A DNA stretch of 64,000 bases from Silurus meridionalis (taxonomy: Eukaryota > Chordata > Actinopteri > Siluriformes > Siluridae): positions 1,224,601-1,288,600 of the forward strand of contig NC_060900.1 in the NCBI RefSeq assembly GCF_014805685.1, given 5' to 3'. The translations under genes were made by a program, and so were the position numbers. Under the pieces are notes generated by a model. The model worked only from the letters and a program-made list of their open reading frames with translations. It had not been told where the DNA came from and did no database searches. How positions within the stretch are numbered: position 1 is the stretch's first letter; the number at the start of each line of letters is the position of its first letter. Shown here piece by piece: positions 28,347-35,702 of this stretch.

Positions 28347-28931
28347 ACTTTACCCAGAGTGTGTCTAAGACCACATGAACCCATGTTCAGATCAGTGTTT
28401 TAATCACTCAGGTTCTAATCACAGGGAAACACTGTTTATTATTAACAGATTATTAGATGTTAAATAGAAAAGTCATGATTTTATCTCTTGATCTGGTGCA
28501 GCTAAACTTGGACAGGAGAAGGTCTACACCCTGACCATCACACAGACTCTACCAGTGAACAACCTCAAACCAGCTGTTGTAAAGGTTTATGACTACTATG
28601 AGATCAGTACGTATGAATCTAAATTTATTTTATTAACCTGTGAAATTGATATTTTCCAGCTCAAAGCAACTGCACACAGAGTTCAGTGTTTCAGTGTTTC
28701 ATCTCCGACCAGAGCTCACATTATTCTTAACCTGTTTTCCATCAATTATACTTTATTTACATTTTTTATTTGTATATACTATTTTGCAAGTTTACATGTC
28801 GGACAGTTGTAGAAATCTTTTCATCTTGTATTCTGTATGAATGTGTGTGTGTGTGACTAATCCAGATTTTCTTCTCTTCTTCTGAAGGTGAGAAAGCTGC
28901 AACTTCATACACGTCCCCGTGTGCAGCCTGA
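200..28931 (+). CDS. a2m-like: Gene 1: alpha-2-macroglobulin-like gene with long N-terminal extension (5' partial)
   Basis: Secreted thioester protease inhibitor of the A2M family. I traced 52 exons: 18 extension exons (200-12713) and 34 exons of the A2M core (12944-28931). The core exons match gene 2 in order, size and phase from MG1 to the receptor-binding domain, including the thioester PSGCGEQNM in exon 23131-23307, and the stop is at 28929-28931. The signal-peptide exon must lie before base 1, because the first exon seen starts in phase 2. Predicted length is about 433 extension residues plus about 1422 core residues plus the missing start. As written the frame is broken by one missing base in exon 25124-25285 and one at the start of exon 28502-28606, and the bait exon (20510-20647) does not join in frame. 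The gene may be intact with sequence errors, or a decaying copy. Family assignment is certain; functional status is not. Confidence 0.9.
1152..2316. other. Intron between mini-exons and the array
   Basis: Apart from the SINE-like piece at 1490-1660 I see no feature. A further mini-exon could be hidden here, because such exons are too short to exclude by eye. Confidence 0.45.
1490..1660. repeat. Interspersed repeat with tRNA-like part (SINE-like)
   Basis: It contains GGGGCTTGAACCCCCGACC and AACCACTGAGCTCC, similar to the tRNA-derived heads of fish SINEs in antisense. It lies in an intron of the gene 1 extension. It is not a tRNA gene: there is no cloverleaf of normal length. Confidence 0.45.
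2317..3117. repeat. Truncated copy of the array unit that has lost its exons
   Basis: Bases 2317-2610 match the A-to-B intron of full units and 2617-3117 match the end of the B-to-A intron. The junction at about 2611-2617 joins TTAGTCTGTTT to GCACCAAGAAG, skipping the B exon and about 450 bp. No A exon is seen before it. A roughly 32-bp internal duplication (GACCACCAGAGCGACAG, also as CTACCACCAGAGCG) lies at 2865-2927. Confidence 0.75.
3118..10637 (+). CDS. Gene 1 extension, part B: twelve 66-bp Pro/Gly/Thr-rich repeat exons
   Basis: Exons at 3118-3183, 3592-3657, 4511-4576, 4985-5050, 5908-5973, 6382-6447, 7304-7369, 7778-7843, 8700-8765, 9175-9240, 10097-10162 and 10572-10637. All are exactly 66 bp, phase 2 at both ends, with TTTACAG or TTCACAG acceptors and GTCAGTG donors. 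Each encodes a 22-residue unit starting (S/N)[11 protein letters not shown] and ending PPGSGPITD. Joined to each other or to their neighbours they stay in frame, so any subset can be included or skipped. The few replacements seen are T to S (fifth copy), N to K (sixth) and N to S (tenth). The unit is proline-rich and probably extended or disordered, with Thr/Ser sites that could carry O-glycans (inference). I recognise no known domain. Confidence 0.72.
3313..3465. repeat. Foldback (imperfect palindrome) in each A-to-B intron; first full copy
   Basis: The left arm starts near GGTAGCG at 3327 and the right arm ends near CGCGAACCGCTGCC at 3452. The centre is CTGATTAG and CTAATCAG around a two-base spacer. 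Arms of roughly 60-70 bases pair imperfectly, with homology extending slightly outward. The same structure recurs at about 2400-2535, 4705-4860, 6100-6256, 7498-7650, 8895-9050 and 10295-10445. It resembles a small foldback element caught inside the array. Confidence 0.75.
10700..11737. other. Intron between the array and the 294-bp exon
   Basis: It is AT-rich and unique in this window. I see no exon, RNA gene or recognised repeat. Confidence 0.5.
11738..12031 (+). CDS. Gene 1 extension, part C: 294-bp His/Ser/Asp/Lys repeat exon
   Basis: Acceptor TTTTTTTCAG before 11738, donor GTCAGC after 12031, phase 2 at both ends, 98 residues, open throughout. It contains four to five imperfect 20-21-residue units of the form HPSKPDKEK followed by [11 protein letters not shown]. 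The end unit contains [10 protein letters not shown], with a Cys in a context like that of the mini-exon at 977-1009. The composition is almost only H, S, K, D, E and P, so the segment is predicted disordered and highly charged. Possible roles are cation binding through His/Asp/Glu or phosphorylation of the SDEE and SSE sites; neither is demonstrated. It sits between the Pro/Gly array and the MG1 exon. Confidence 0.75.
12032..12665. other. Intron of gene 1 extension, nothing recognised
   Basis: This stretch holds a 120-codon open frame (12243-12605) without homology I recognise, Kozak context or codon pattern like its neighbours. I treat it as non-coding intron. Confidence 0.5.
12666..12713 (+). 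CDS. Gene 1 extension, part D: last mini-exon before MG1
   Basis: A 48-bp exon with acceptor TTTACAG and donor GTCAGT, phase 2 at both ends. It reads [15 protein letters not shown] and begins with the same HPS motif as the other His/Ser units. It joins in frame to the MG1 exon at 12944, which starts with the last base of a split codon. Confidence 0.6.
12944..18351 (+). CDS. Gene 1 A2M core: MG1 to MG5 exons
   Basis: Twelve exons: 12944-13124, 13491-13647, 14795-14847, 15089-15109 (21-bp micro-exon), 15301-15469, 16039-16123, 16243-16357, 16661-16775, 17140-17249, 17483-17653, 17885-18121 and 18288-18351. They encode the macroglobulin ring domains. Recognisable motifs are [13 protein letters not shown] (MG1), [11 protein letters not shown] (MG2), [24 protein letters not shown] and LNTEPWGL. 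All splice sites are GT/AG and all junctions keep frame. Four MG3 cysteines (VCAK, MVCHN, NICRN, TGCG) match the two MG3 disulfides known in human A2M. There is no start codon here; translation must enter from the extension or directly from the signal exon. Confidence 0.9.
13697..13750. repeat. 12-bp tandem repeat (TGACCACACCCC), about 4 copies
   Basis: The unit CTGACCACACCC repeats about four times in the intron after the MG2 exon of gene 1. It is GC-rich against an AT-rich background. Confidence 0.85.
15505..15870. repeat. Possible degenerate DNA-transposon relic
   Basis: The left end GGCCTGTCAAAATTAAGCCG, then TTAATAACACGTTAATGGC, resembles the ends of fish hAT-like small elements. No clear right end is visible, so this is tentative. 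Confidence 0.25.
18496..20253 (+). CDS. Gene 1 A2M core: MG6 exons before the bait
   Basis: Exons 18496-18644, 18911-19060, 19711-19884 and 20187-20253. Motifs include [13 protein letters not shown], the [19 protein letters not shown] strand, [16 protein letters not shown] and [15 protein letters not shown]. The last exon ends in phase 1 at a clear GTAAGT donor. That does not fit the phase 2 start needed by the next recognisable exon (see bait exon). At 67 bp it is 12 bp shorter than the gene 2 counterpart, so the residues just before the bait differ. Confidence 0.88.
20008..20060. repeat. (AAAT)n microsatellite
   Basis: About 13 AAAT units in the intron before the 67-bp pre-bait exon of gene 1. 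Confidence 0.95.
20510..20647 (+). CDS. Gene 1 bait-region exon
   Basis: The 3' half is unmistakable: it reads [18 protein letters not shown], the conserved MG6 strand that follows the bait in the A2M family, and ends in phase 2 before GTGTGC. The 5' half should be the variable bait that target proteases cut. Starting in phase 1, as the previous exon requires, it reads [12 protein letters not shown] and then meets a TGA. The frame that reaches PETWIW requires phase 2. One base is therefore unaccounted for, by sequence error, frameshift, or an unseen exon of length 1 mod 3. The acceptor GATTCCCAG is my best choice; others nearby fall in the same frame. Confidence 0.7.
20727..22636 (+). CDS. 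Gene 1 A2M core: MG7 and first CUB-part exons
   Basis: Exons 20727-20952, 21380-21506, 21703-21824, 22318-22369 and 22553-22636. They encode [34 protein letters not shown] (family hallmark of MG7), a Cys-rich loop ([12 protein letters not shown]), [15 protein letters not shown] and [16 protein letters not shown]. The donor of the second exon is GTCCGT, weaker than the GTACAT of gene 2. The acceptor of the third exon directly follows a long TG microsatellite and is TTAAAG, with little pyrimidine tract. Frames agree with gene 2. Confidence 0.88.
21625..21697. repeat. (TG)n microsatellite next to an exon
   Basis: About 36 TG units end only a few bases before the acceptor of exon 21703-21824. 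Gene 2 has a TG tract at the same place (45919-45985). Confidence 0.95.
21882..21927. repeat. (CA)n microsatellite
   Basis: About 22 CA units in the intron after exon 21703-21824, followed by a short TA run. Confidence 0.95.
22885..23025. repeat. tRNA-derived SINE-like fragment
   Basis: It carries GGGATTAGAACTCATGACC and AACCACCGAGCTGTCAC, the usual degenerate tRNA-like block of fish SINEs in antisense, just before the thioester exon of gene 1. Confidence 0.5.
23131..26260 (+). CDS. Gene 1 thioester-domain exons, with a one-base deficit
   Basis: Exons 23131-23307, 23537-23618, 24359-24515, 24814-24888, 25124-25285 and 26067-26260. The first carries PSGCGEQNM (codons 23181-23207), the internal Cys-Gln thioester used to bind attacking proteases covalently. 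Later exons give the helical thioester domain ([28 protein letters not shown]). Exon 25124-25285 is 162 bp, one shorter than gene 2's 163-bp copy. After KAL the frame slips at the TTT of 25205-25207 and meets TGA at 25238-25240. With a fourth T, the frame would continue as in gene 2. The acceptor of 24814 follows a CT microsatellite. Confidence 0.87.
23880..24290 (+). repeat. Interspersed repeat family X, copy 1
   Basis: It shares blocks such as GTGTGCTTGTGGAGAT, GGTACTGAT..AAG.TGAGAAGGTG, GCAGTCAGCATT and AGATCTTCATAGAGCTGG with copies at 41640-42110 (same strand) and 53480-53890 (opposite strand). The family is typical of teleost genomes, but I cannot name it. Confidence 0.6.
24752..24812. 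repeat. (CT)n tract serving as polypyrimidine tract
   Basis: A CT microsatellite runs directly into the CAG acceptor of exon 24814-24888. The same arrangement occurs in gene 2 at 48648-48714. Confidence 0.9.
25365..26015. repeat. 23-bp minisatellite in gene 1 intron
   Basis: About 27 copies of a unit of 23 bp (core GGATTATGGGGAATGTG), with few variants (TGTGTT, TGAGTG, GTGGG). It fills the intron between exons 25124-25285 and 26067-26260. The orthologous intron of gene 2 (49040-49251) is only about 210 bp and lacks it. Confidence 0.95.
26643..28931 (+). CDS. Gene 1 end of thioester domain, second CUB part and receptor-binding domain
   Basis: Exons 26643-26858, 26963-27081, 27966-28074, 28234-28293, 28502-28606 and 28888-28931. 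They encode [18 protein letters not shown], the CUB strand [16 protein letters not shown], the receptor-binding domain [14 protein letters not shown] and [14 protein letters not shown], and a C-terminal SPCAA stop. Exon 28502-28606 is one base shorter than gene 2's 106 bp. The natural reading [12 protein letters not shown] is in phase 1, but the preceding exon ends in phase 0. Use of the downstream AG at 28514-28515 would restore frame and drop about five residues. Confidence 0.87.
27185..27335 (-). repeat. RTE-like LINE 3'-end fragment
   Basis: On the minus strand it aligns with the longer copy at 50520-50740 (blocks CCTCAGCATTC, CTGATATACCCCATG, TCCTCCTCTG, CAAAACGT). It lies in the same intron as the gene 2 copy. 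Confidence 0.55.
27355..27397. repeat. (CAT)n microsatellite
   Basis: About 14 CAT units directly after the LINE fragment. Confidence 0.9.
28300..28345. repeat. (CA)n microsatellite just after a donor site
   Basis: Starts within ten bases of the GTAAGA donor of exon 28234-28293. Gene 2 has the same at 51307-51358. Confidence 0.95.
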
Positions 28932-29495
28932 GAGCGTGGACATGATCACAGCTTTTCTCTTCATCTTCACTTTTTAAGTCTCTGTTTAGTTTTTAGTTAT
29001 TAATATTAATACCTTCTAACCAGTGTTCAATAATTAATTGTGTTTGATTTTTTTTTCTCTTTGTAAAACTGTTCTGTTTCACTTGAATATTTTTAATCTG
29101 CTTCAGAAATTATTTGTATTTGTAATGTCACATTTTAAGAGAAAAAAATTCTGATGAACTTGAAAATTTACCCAAAATAATTGCACTAAAAATTGATGAT
29201 TTATCGTCTTTTACTGATAACAATATCCCACACATTTAGTGTTTCCTTTGTACATCCTTTTTTTTCTCCTATGTTTCTGTATTTCTCATTTACATTTGTT
29301 AGAACGTGTCCAAATACTAAAAACATTGTATCATCTTTGCTGTATTGCTGATTTTATCCAAAAGTTTTTTTACTTGCAGTTTTATAACTTAAAATTCTTC
29401 CTCATTAACATCTGCTGTAAATCTGATCTACTGTTCAATGTTAAAAAAATATATAAAGTTGAAAACATCAATAAACTTTCAATCTGCACTGATTA
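28932..29495 (+). other. Gene 1 3' UTR with poly(A) signal
   Basis: The AT-rich segment after the stop at 28931 ends near a canonical AATAAA at 29470-29475. The UTR extent is inferred; a second AATAAA near 29625 could be an alternative. Confidence 0.55.
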
Positions 29496-29659
29496 TTAAT
29501 CTGTCCTGTGTTTGATTTTCTCATCCTAATCTACTATATATGTATATATATTGTACATGTACATTGTAATACTGATTATACATTAGAGGATGATAAAATG
29601 TAATTTGCTTCATTTATACATCTTAAAATAAAGTTGTGTGTAAATGGTTTTGTCATGGA

Positions 29660-29905
29660 TTTACAAGTCAAGTGAAGTTTATCTCTATAGCGCTTTTCAC
29701 AACAGACATTGTCTCAAAGCAGCTTTACAGAAATCAACAGTGATGGTGAATGGTGTGTTTGTCCCTGATGAGCAGCCGTGGCGACTGTGGTGAAGGAAAA
29801 ACTCCCTTAGATGTTATGAGGAAGAAACCTTGAGAGGAACCAGACTCAAAAGGGGAACCTCATCCTCATCTGGGTGACATCAAGAGTGTGATCATAAATC
29901 TTTCA
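29660..29905 (-). repeat. LINE 3' UTR fragment, copy 1
   Basis: Contains CAAGTCAAGTGAAGTTTAT, then AGCGCTTTTCACAACAGACA and ATTGTCTCAAAGCAGC. It is the same sequence as the left part of the larger element at 32877-34135, in the same orientation. Confidence 0.7.
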
Positions 29906-30400
29906 ACAATATTTACAGAGGTTTTTAAATATTTCCCAAAGTTTACAGTCCTGAAATAAGGATGAAATGGTACAAAAACATTTCTTAGAGGTATAAATGT
30001 TATTTTGACTCCCGAATACAAAATCTGCTGCTGAATTACAGTCATTTTAAATCAGATGTCAAATAATGAAGAGAAAATAAAATGTCTTGATGTGAAAAAG
30101 GAGAAAAATCTTTAGATATTATTAGGAACATTAGGGAATAAATATACCTGTGATTACAGTGGGTATAGAGAGTGTTGGGAGTGTTGGGCTGTGGGAATAT
30201 AAAACTCCACTAATATATATGCATTTTGGTAATATAAAGTGCTGTAAATATAACTTGAGAATAAATATGGCACATGGGACTTGAGAATAAATAAGTTGGA
30301 GAAAGTGCTGTTTTCTGAGAACATGACATTCAAACATAAACATCAGTGCAAACTGTACACACACTACGAGCAATACAGTTCAATACATAAAAAAATTATA

Positions 30401-30402
<2 letters not shown>

Positions 30403-30474
<72 letters not shown>
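30403..30474. repeat. (TA)n microsatellite
   Basis: About 36 TA units in the intergenic spacer between genes 1 and 2. Confidence 0.95.
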
Positions 30475-30477
<3 letters not shown>

Positions 30478-31928
30478 TCACAACAAACACACAATAGACC
30501 CCAGAGAATACACATATTCATATAAAAATGACAAAACAGTTCATATTTGTGCCACATGTGACAGATGGTGTATGATTTAAAAGACATATACTGTATGATG
30601 AAAATACAATCAGAACTGATTATATCATTTAAATAAATCTGATTATGAAACTGCCCTCAGGTTTTTATACGGATTAAATCATTTTAAAGATTAAATCATT
30701 GCAAAACAGATGTTAATTCTGTGAAACCCCACGGTATTGTGATCTTAAACAATCTAACTTGTGGTATTGAGTTCAGTAGGGGTTCAGTTTGATCACTGTA
30801 GCATGGCCTTGATACTGTGTATAATTGAGTCTCAGGAAAGTAAATAGGAAGTCAGTAAGGCAAAAACAAAAGGAGTAAATCTGGGACTGGTGTTGGAAAC
30901 TTTTCTGGCCCAGATTTAAAAGTTAAACAATGTCTGATTGAAATGTTCAACACCACCGTCGCACTGAGCGTAACACAACATAAAATAGATGTGCCAGTGT
31001 TCCACAGAGACTGAAGATATTAGATATATATTAATAAACTTCTTATAAAGATCCGTCCTCCATCCTATTTCACTTCTCTGTATTTACTACTTTTACCGCT
31101 AGATGGCAGAGTTGAGAGTAAAGTTTATTTATTTTATTTTATTTTATTTTTAAACTGACCTTGACTGAATGAACAAAAATACATATATAATACATATATA
31201 AAACATATATAAATACACTCTCTAATGGTCAAAGATACAGTATATATTATTAATTGATTAATCAGTTATAGTTTCTAGTATACTATAATCTGCTTTAGAC
31301 TACCCCTGCCTGCCAGCCAGGATATTGCTCCCTTTTTAGACCCTGTTCTTTACATTTATCCTTAATGTTTTGTAATGTCTAAGTAATATGATATAACTAT
31401 GAACAGTCACCAATAGCTAATCAATTAATCTAACTGACTAATAAATAATCAATAATTACCAATGAGTGTAAGATGAAAACTTATTTTTTTACATTATAGT
31501 TTCTTTCATCCAAAAAACATATTCGTCATTTCCTTACTCCGAATTCAGAATTCAGTCAAAGTTTTATTCAGTCCATAAATACAACATGTGAGCCATAAAT
31601 CCATTTATTAATCCATAAAATGAATGTAAAAAAATTACATATAAAATTTTATATATATTTCAGTAGACCAGCAAGAATATTAAAGTATTTTAAAAAATGA
31701 AGTTTGATATTTTCTTAATGTTGTAAGAAAGTCAATAATTCGTGACCTCTCCATCCGTTCAGCTTGTTTTCGAGGACACTTTCTAACATTTATTTGACGC
31801 CAACCATGTGAGTCATAACAGCAGAGGAAGAGGAACACAATAACCCCAAATACAAGCTCGTCTCATATCTTCATATCTGTCATGTGTTTTATTATTAGTT
31901 TGTGTTCTGTGATTAAAGAGAAACAAAA

Positions 31929-31929
<1 letters not shown>

Positions 31930-31978
<49 letters not shown>
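31930..31978. repeat. (GT)n microsatellite
   Basis: About 24 GT units in the gene 1 to gene 2 spacer. Confidence 0.95.
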
Positions 31979-31981
<3 letters not shown>

Positions 31982-32611
31982 ATGTGCATTCAATAAACGA
32001 AAAGTCATGTACAGTATAAACAGTTAAAGATCTTCTTCTCTGGTGCATCAGAATGAGGAAAATTGTAACAATAAGTTGTAACTGTAGATGTTAAAGCCAG
32101 ATGGAGGGGTTTGTATATTTCAGAAATTCTGTAATAATTTACATAATGTAATGTTTATAAAATCAGCCATGCAACTAAACATAAAAAACGATGTAACTAA
32201 TAAAAAAATAAAAAAAAAAATAAACTTTTCTGAATCAGCATCAGAATCATAATTAATTATGTGATAAACAGTTGTTTTGTGTGTCATTTTTCTAGAGTCA
32301 TTTTTTTTTTATTCCTTAAATTTTTATGTAAATCAGTTCATTTTTCATGCTTTTCTTTTTTAAATAATTAAAAAGCCATGTGCAGGTTGTAATGTACAGA
32401 ATTCATTACAGTATACAGAAATGTACAATAAATGTTTCTTAATAATATACTGATTAGTAATATATATAATTATCATATAACAAAAGAACAAAATAGTTAA
32501 AAAATTGTTCCTTTCTTTTTTTTTACCTTGTTTTCAAGGTCTGTTTGTCAGGAGTGAGAAGGGAACACGATAAACCTGAACTCGATTAAATGTTCATATG
32601 TTCAATGTTAT

Positions 32612-32612
<1 letters not shown>

Positions 32613-32659
<47 letters not shown>
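32613..32659. repeat. (GT)n microsatellite
   Basis: About 23 GT units in the gene 1 to gene 2 spacer. Confidence 0.95.
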
Positions 32660-32871
32660 TGCTTTCTGACACTCGCTGCAGTTGAACTTTCAAAACTACT
32701 GAATCTCCAACAGCAGAATTTCTACATCACGTTATAATCACACAGTATTTTGTAGGTCTTCATATCAGATATACGTTGGACGATTTCATCACATGTTATT
32801 GATATTGAAGGCGTGTTCATATGGCACTGCCCACTGACCTGCTGATTCAGATCAGAAATACAATACAATAC

Positions 32872-34135
32872 AATAAAGTCAAGTCAAGTCAAGTCAAGTT
32901 TATTTGTATAGCGCTTTTCACAACAGACATTGTCTCAAAGCAGCTCTACACAAATCAACAGTGATGGTGAATGGTGTGCATTTGTCCCTGATGAGCAGCC
33001 GTGGTGACTGTGGCAAGGAAAAACTCCCTTAGATGTTATGAGGAAGAAACCTTGAGAGGAACCAGACTCAAAAGGGGAACCCATCCTCATCTGGGTGACA
33101 TCAAGAGTTTGATCATAAATCTTTCAACAATACAGAACACTGGAGAGTGAGAACTAACATGATTACTGGAGTATAAGATTATAAGTAATGTTCTTTCTGC
33201 AGTCTTAAACAGTCTATATGGTTAGTAGCTCCGAGTTTTATAAGCTCAGCATTTGTGATCACCACAGATCCAGCATCAGCTTCTCCATGCCAGAGCCTTT
33301 AAACACTCCAGGAGGTCCAATGTCAAAACTCCACACATGTAGCGGGATCCAAATGGCACTGGTACGTCTCTAGATGGTTCAGGATGTTTGTGAGTTCGGC
33401 ATCTACTTCTTTAAAGGTCCGTAATCATCACGAGGTGGGAGGTGACTGGAGCTGGAGCAACCTCAGGATGCCTCGGGATGGGGAGAGAAAGAGAAGCAGT
33501 GGAGAGGAATTAGCGTAGCTGCTGTTCATGATATTAACAGCACAAGTTGATAATGTGCATGTGATCAGATGTTCTGGAGCACAAGGTTATGATGTGATGT
33601 GTGTTATGTGTAGGCTTTGCTAAAAGATATGTTTTAATCTACACTTAAATTGGGTGAGTGTGTCTGAGCCCGAACACCGTCAGGAAGACTATTCCAGAGT
33701 TTAGGAGCTAAATGTGAAAATGCTCTACCACCTTTAGTGGACTTTGCTATTCTAGGAACTACTAGAAGCCCAGAGTTTTGAGATCTCAGGAGCGTGGCGG
33801 ATTGTAGCGTGTTAAAAGACTGGATAGATACACGGAGCCAAACCATTTAGTGCTTTATAAGTGAGAAGTAATAGTTTGTAGTCTATTCGAAACTTAACAG
33901 GAAGCCAATGTAGGGACGATAAGATCGGGGTTATGTGATCATATTTTTTTGACCTTGTAAGAACTCTGGCTGCTGCATTCTGGACTAACTGAAGCTTGTT
34001 TATTAATGAAGCAGGACATCCACCTAGTAACGCATTACAGTAGTCTATTCTGGAGGTCATAAACGCATGGACGAGCTTCTCTGCATCGGATATAGACAAC
34101 ATATATCTTAGCTTAGAAGTAAAAGTACAGTTCAA
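32872..34135 (-). mobile_element. 5'-truncated non-LTR retrotransposon (L2/Rex-like LINE) fragment
   Basis: On the minus strand, 34135-33812 reads the C-terminal part of a LINE reverse transcriptase: SRIDYCNALLGGCP, KLQLVQNAAARVLTR, HITPILSSLHWLPV and LLLLTYKALNGLAP. After a frame shift at about 33812-33846 it continues with SGLLVVPRIAKSTKGGRAF and APKLWNSLPDGVR. These are diagnostic for the end of ORF2 in L2/Rex/Maui-type elements. The 3' UTR follows down to a (TTGAC)n-like tail (AAGTC repeats on the + strand, 32877-32900). The element is truncated and frame-broken, so inactive. Confidence 0.8.
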
Positions 34136-34495
34136 TACAATACATCACAGTGCACGAACACATGATCTTCTACTAAAGATCTCCATCCACTCCTGTGGTG
34201 TAGTAAATGATGCTGCCACTGAATAATTCTCACTTAATTATAATTAAATATCTGGAAACTTCAAGATATTTACACTAAATATCATGTAATGTTTTAAATC
34301 TAGTTTTATCTGAGTTTTACATTCCTTTGTGAAGCTTTTAGTTCTTTTCAATCAAATGTTTTATTTCACTGAATAAACACTAGCGATAACTACAACTCGA
34401 GCGATACGCCGAGGCATGTGATGTGTAATGAACACAGCAAGGCCAGAAGAAGTGCTACAAGAAGTGGAGGTTAAAAAAATCTGGGTGTGGTGAAG

Positions 34496-34508
34496 GTTAA
34501 TAAATAAC
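34496..34508 (+). promoter_or_regulatory. GTTAATAAATAAC element upstream of gene 2
   Basis: It matches the HNF1 palindrome GTTAATNATTAAC at all but one position and also has a TATA-like AATAAATA core. It lies 68 bp before the ATG. Gene 3 has GTCAATAAATACC at exactly the same distance. A2M is a liver product in vertebrates, so a hepatocyte-type site is plausible; the role is inferred. Confidence 0.45.
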
Positions 34509-34563
34509 AGAAGCGCTCTAACATCATCTTCTCTGGTATGGTTGCGCTGGATTCAGTTCCAGG

Positions 34564-34640
34564 ATGGAGCCTTCTGGAGCGCTTTCTTCACTTTTACTGC
34601 TTTTTTCCAGTGTCATTATACAGGTGACCTCCAAAGACAC
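34564..34640 (+). CDS. Gene 2 exon 1: signal peptide
   Basis: Reads MEPSGALSSLLLLFSSVIIQ, a short n-region then a hydrophobic core, followed by VTSKD and a split Thr codon. The donor GTAAGAC is in phase 2. The 5' UTR motif GATTCAGT(T/C)CCAGGATGG is shared with gene 3, which supports this start. Confidence 0.92.
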
Positions 34641-35641
34641 GTAAGACCCATTAATACTTTTTATATTTTCTCCTTTATTTGTGGTACAAATGTCATTTTT
34701 ATAGTGTTTGATTGTGATTTCCTCTGAATGATAAACGAGATTAAAAAAAAAAACATTATAAAGAATAATAAGAATAATATATTAATTATTAATCATTTTA
34801 TTTGCTGTCAAACTTCAGAGAATAAAGCAGTAAATTATTTTAACCTCATGAATGTTTCATAGATAAAAATGTGTGAAAAGGTTTCTTTAACGTGCAACAA
34901 ATTTGTCACGATTTATTTAAAAACAAATACAAATCACCATTTTTTGCTGGTGACCTCATAAAGTCTCATAATCGTATATTAATCTTATAATAATATAAAG
35001 CTGCAGACCAAATAATGACCCTGTGCTTATTAGATTATAAATATATTGTATGTATATTGCGTCTATATTCTACATAATATATTCCATATTTGTGTCTATA
35101 GTTATTTTTTTTGCTTCAAACCAACAATCATGAAAAAAATACACCTATTTTCCACTTCATGCTCCAATGACCTTCGGGCGACTAAACAGATATCAAATGC
35201 TACTTATATAATAATATGCAAAATATACGGTAGAAATAATGTAACACAGGAGTGCAAACAGCATTTATAATGTCTAGTACACGGTTTTTCTGATAAAGTG
35301 AATTTGTAAATAAAAATGATCTTTCAGTTCGCCGTTTTTTGCTTCACTCTCAGTAATAAATGATATAATTCATGATGGTCATCACTGGTGAATCTAACGA
35401 GGGAGCTACAGTTCTGTTGCCTCACTTGCTTTTCCATTTCTATCTCCTCTCAGTGTTTACCTGTTGGCTGTGACCTCACAGGCTGAAACTGGGACTATGG
35501 AGACGCTCTGTCTCACCGTCAACCCTCTTGGACCTGTTTCTATAGGCGTGCGACTCGACTGTAACCAAAGGGGCGTCCCCATTCTGAAGGAAAAGTTTAT
35601 AAACCAAGAATACTATAGATGTGTCTCATTCCAGGTCATTT

Positions 35642-35702
<61 letters not shown>

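Larger units (their letters stand above)
30475..32870. other. Intergenic spacer between gene 1 and gene 2
   Basis: It is AT-rich with two GT microsatellites. I see no coding potential, RNA gene or clear regulatory block. Confidence 0.5.
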
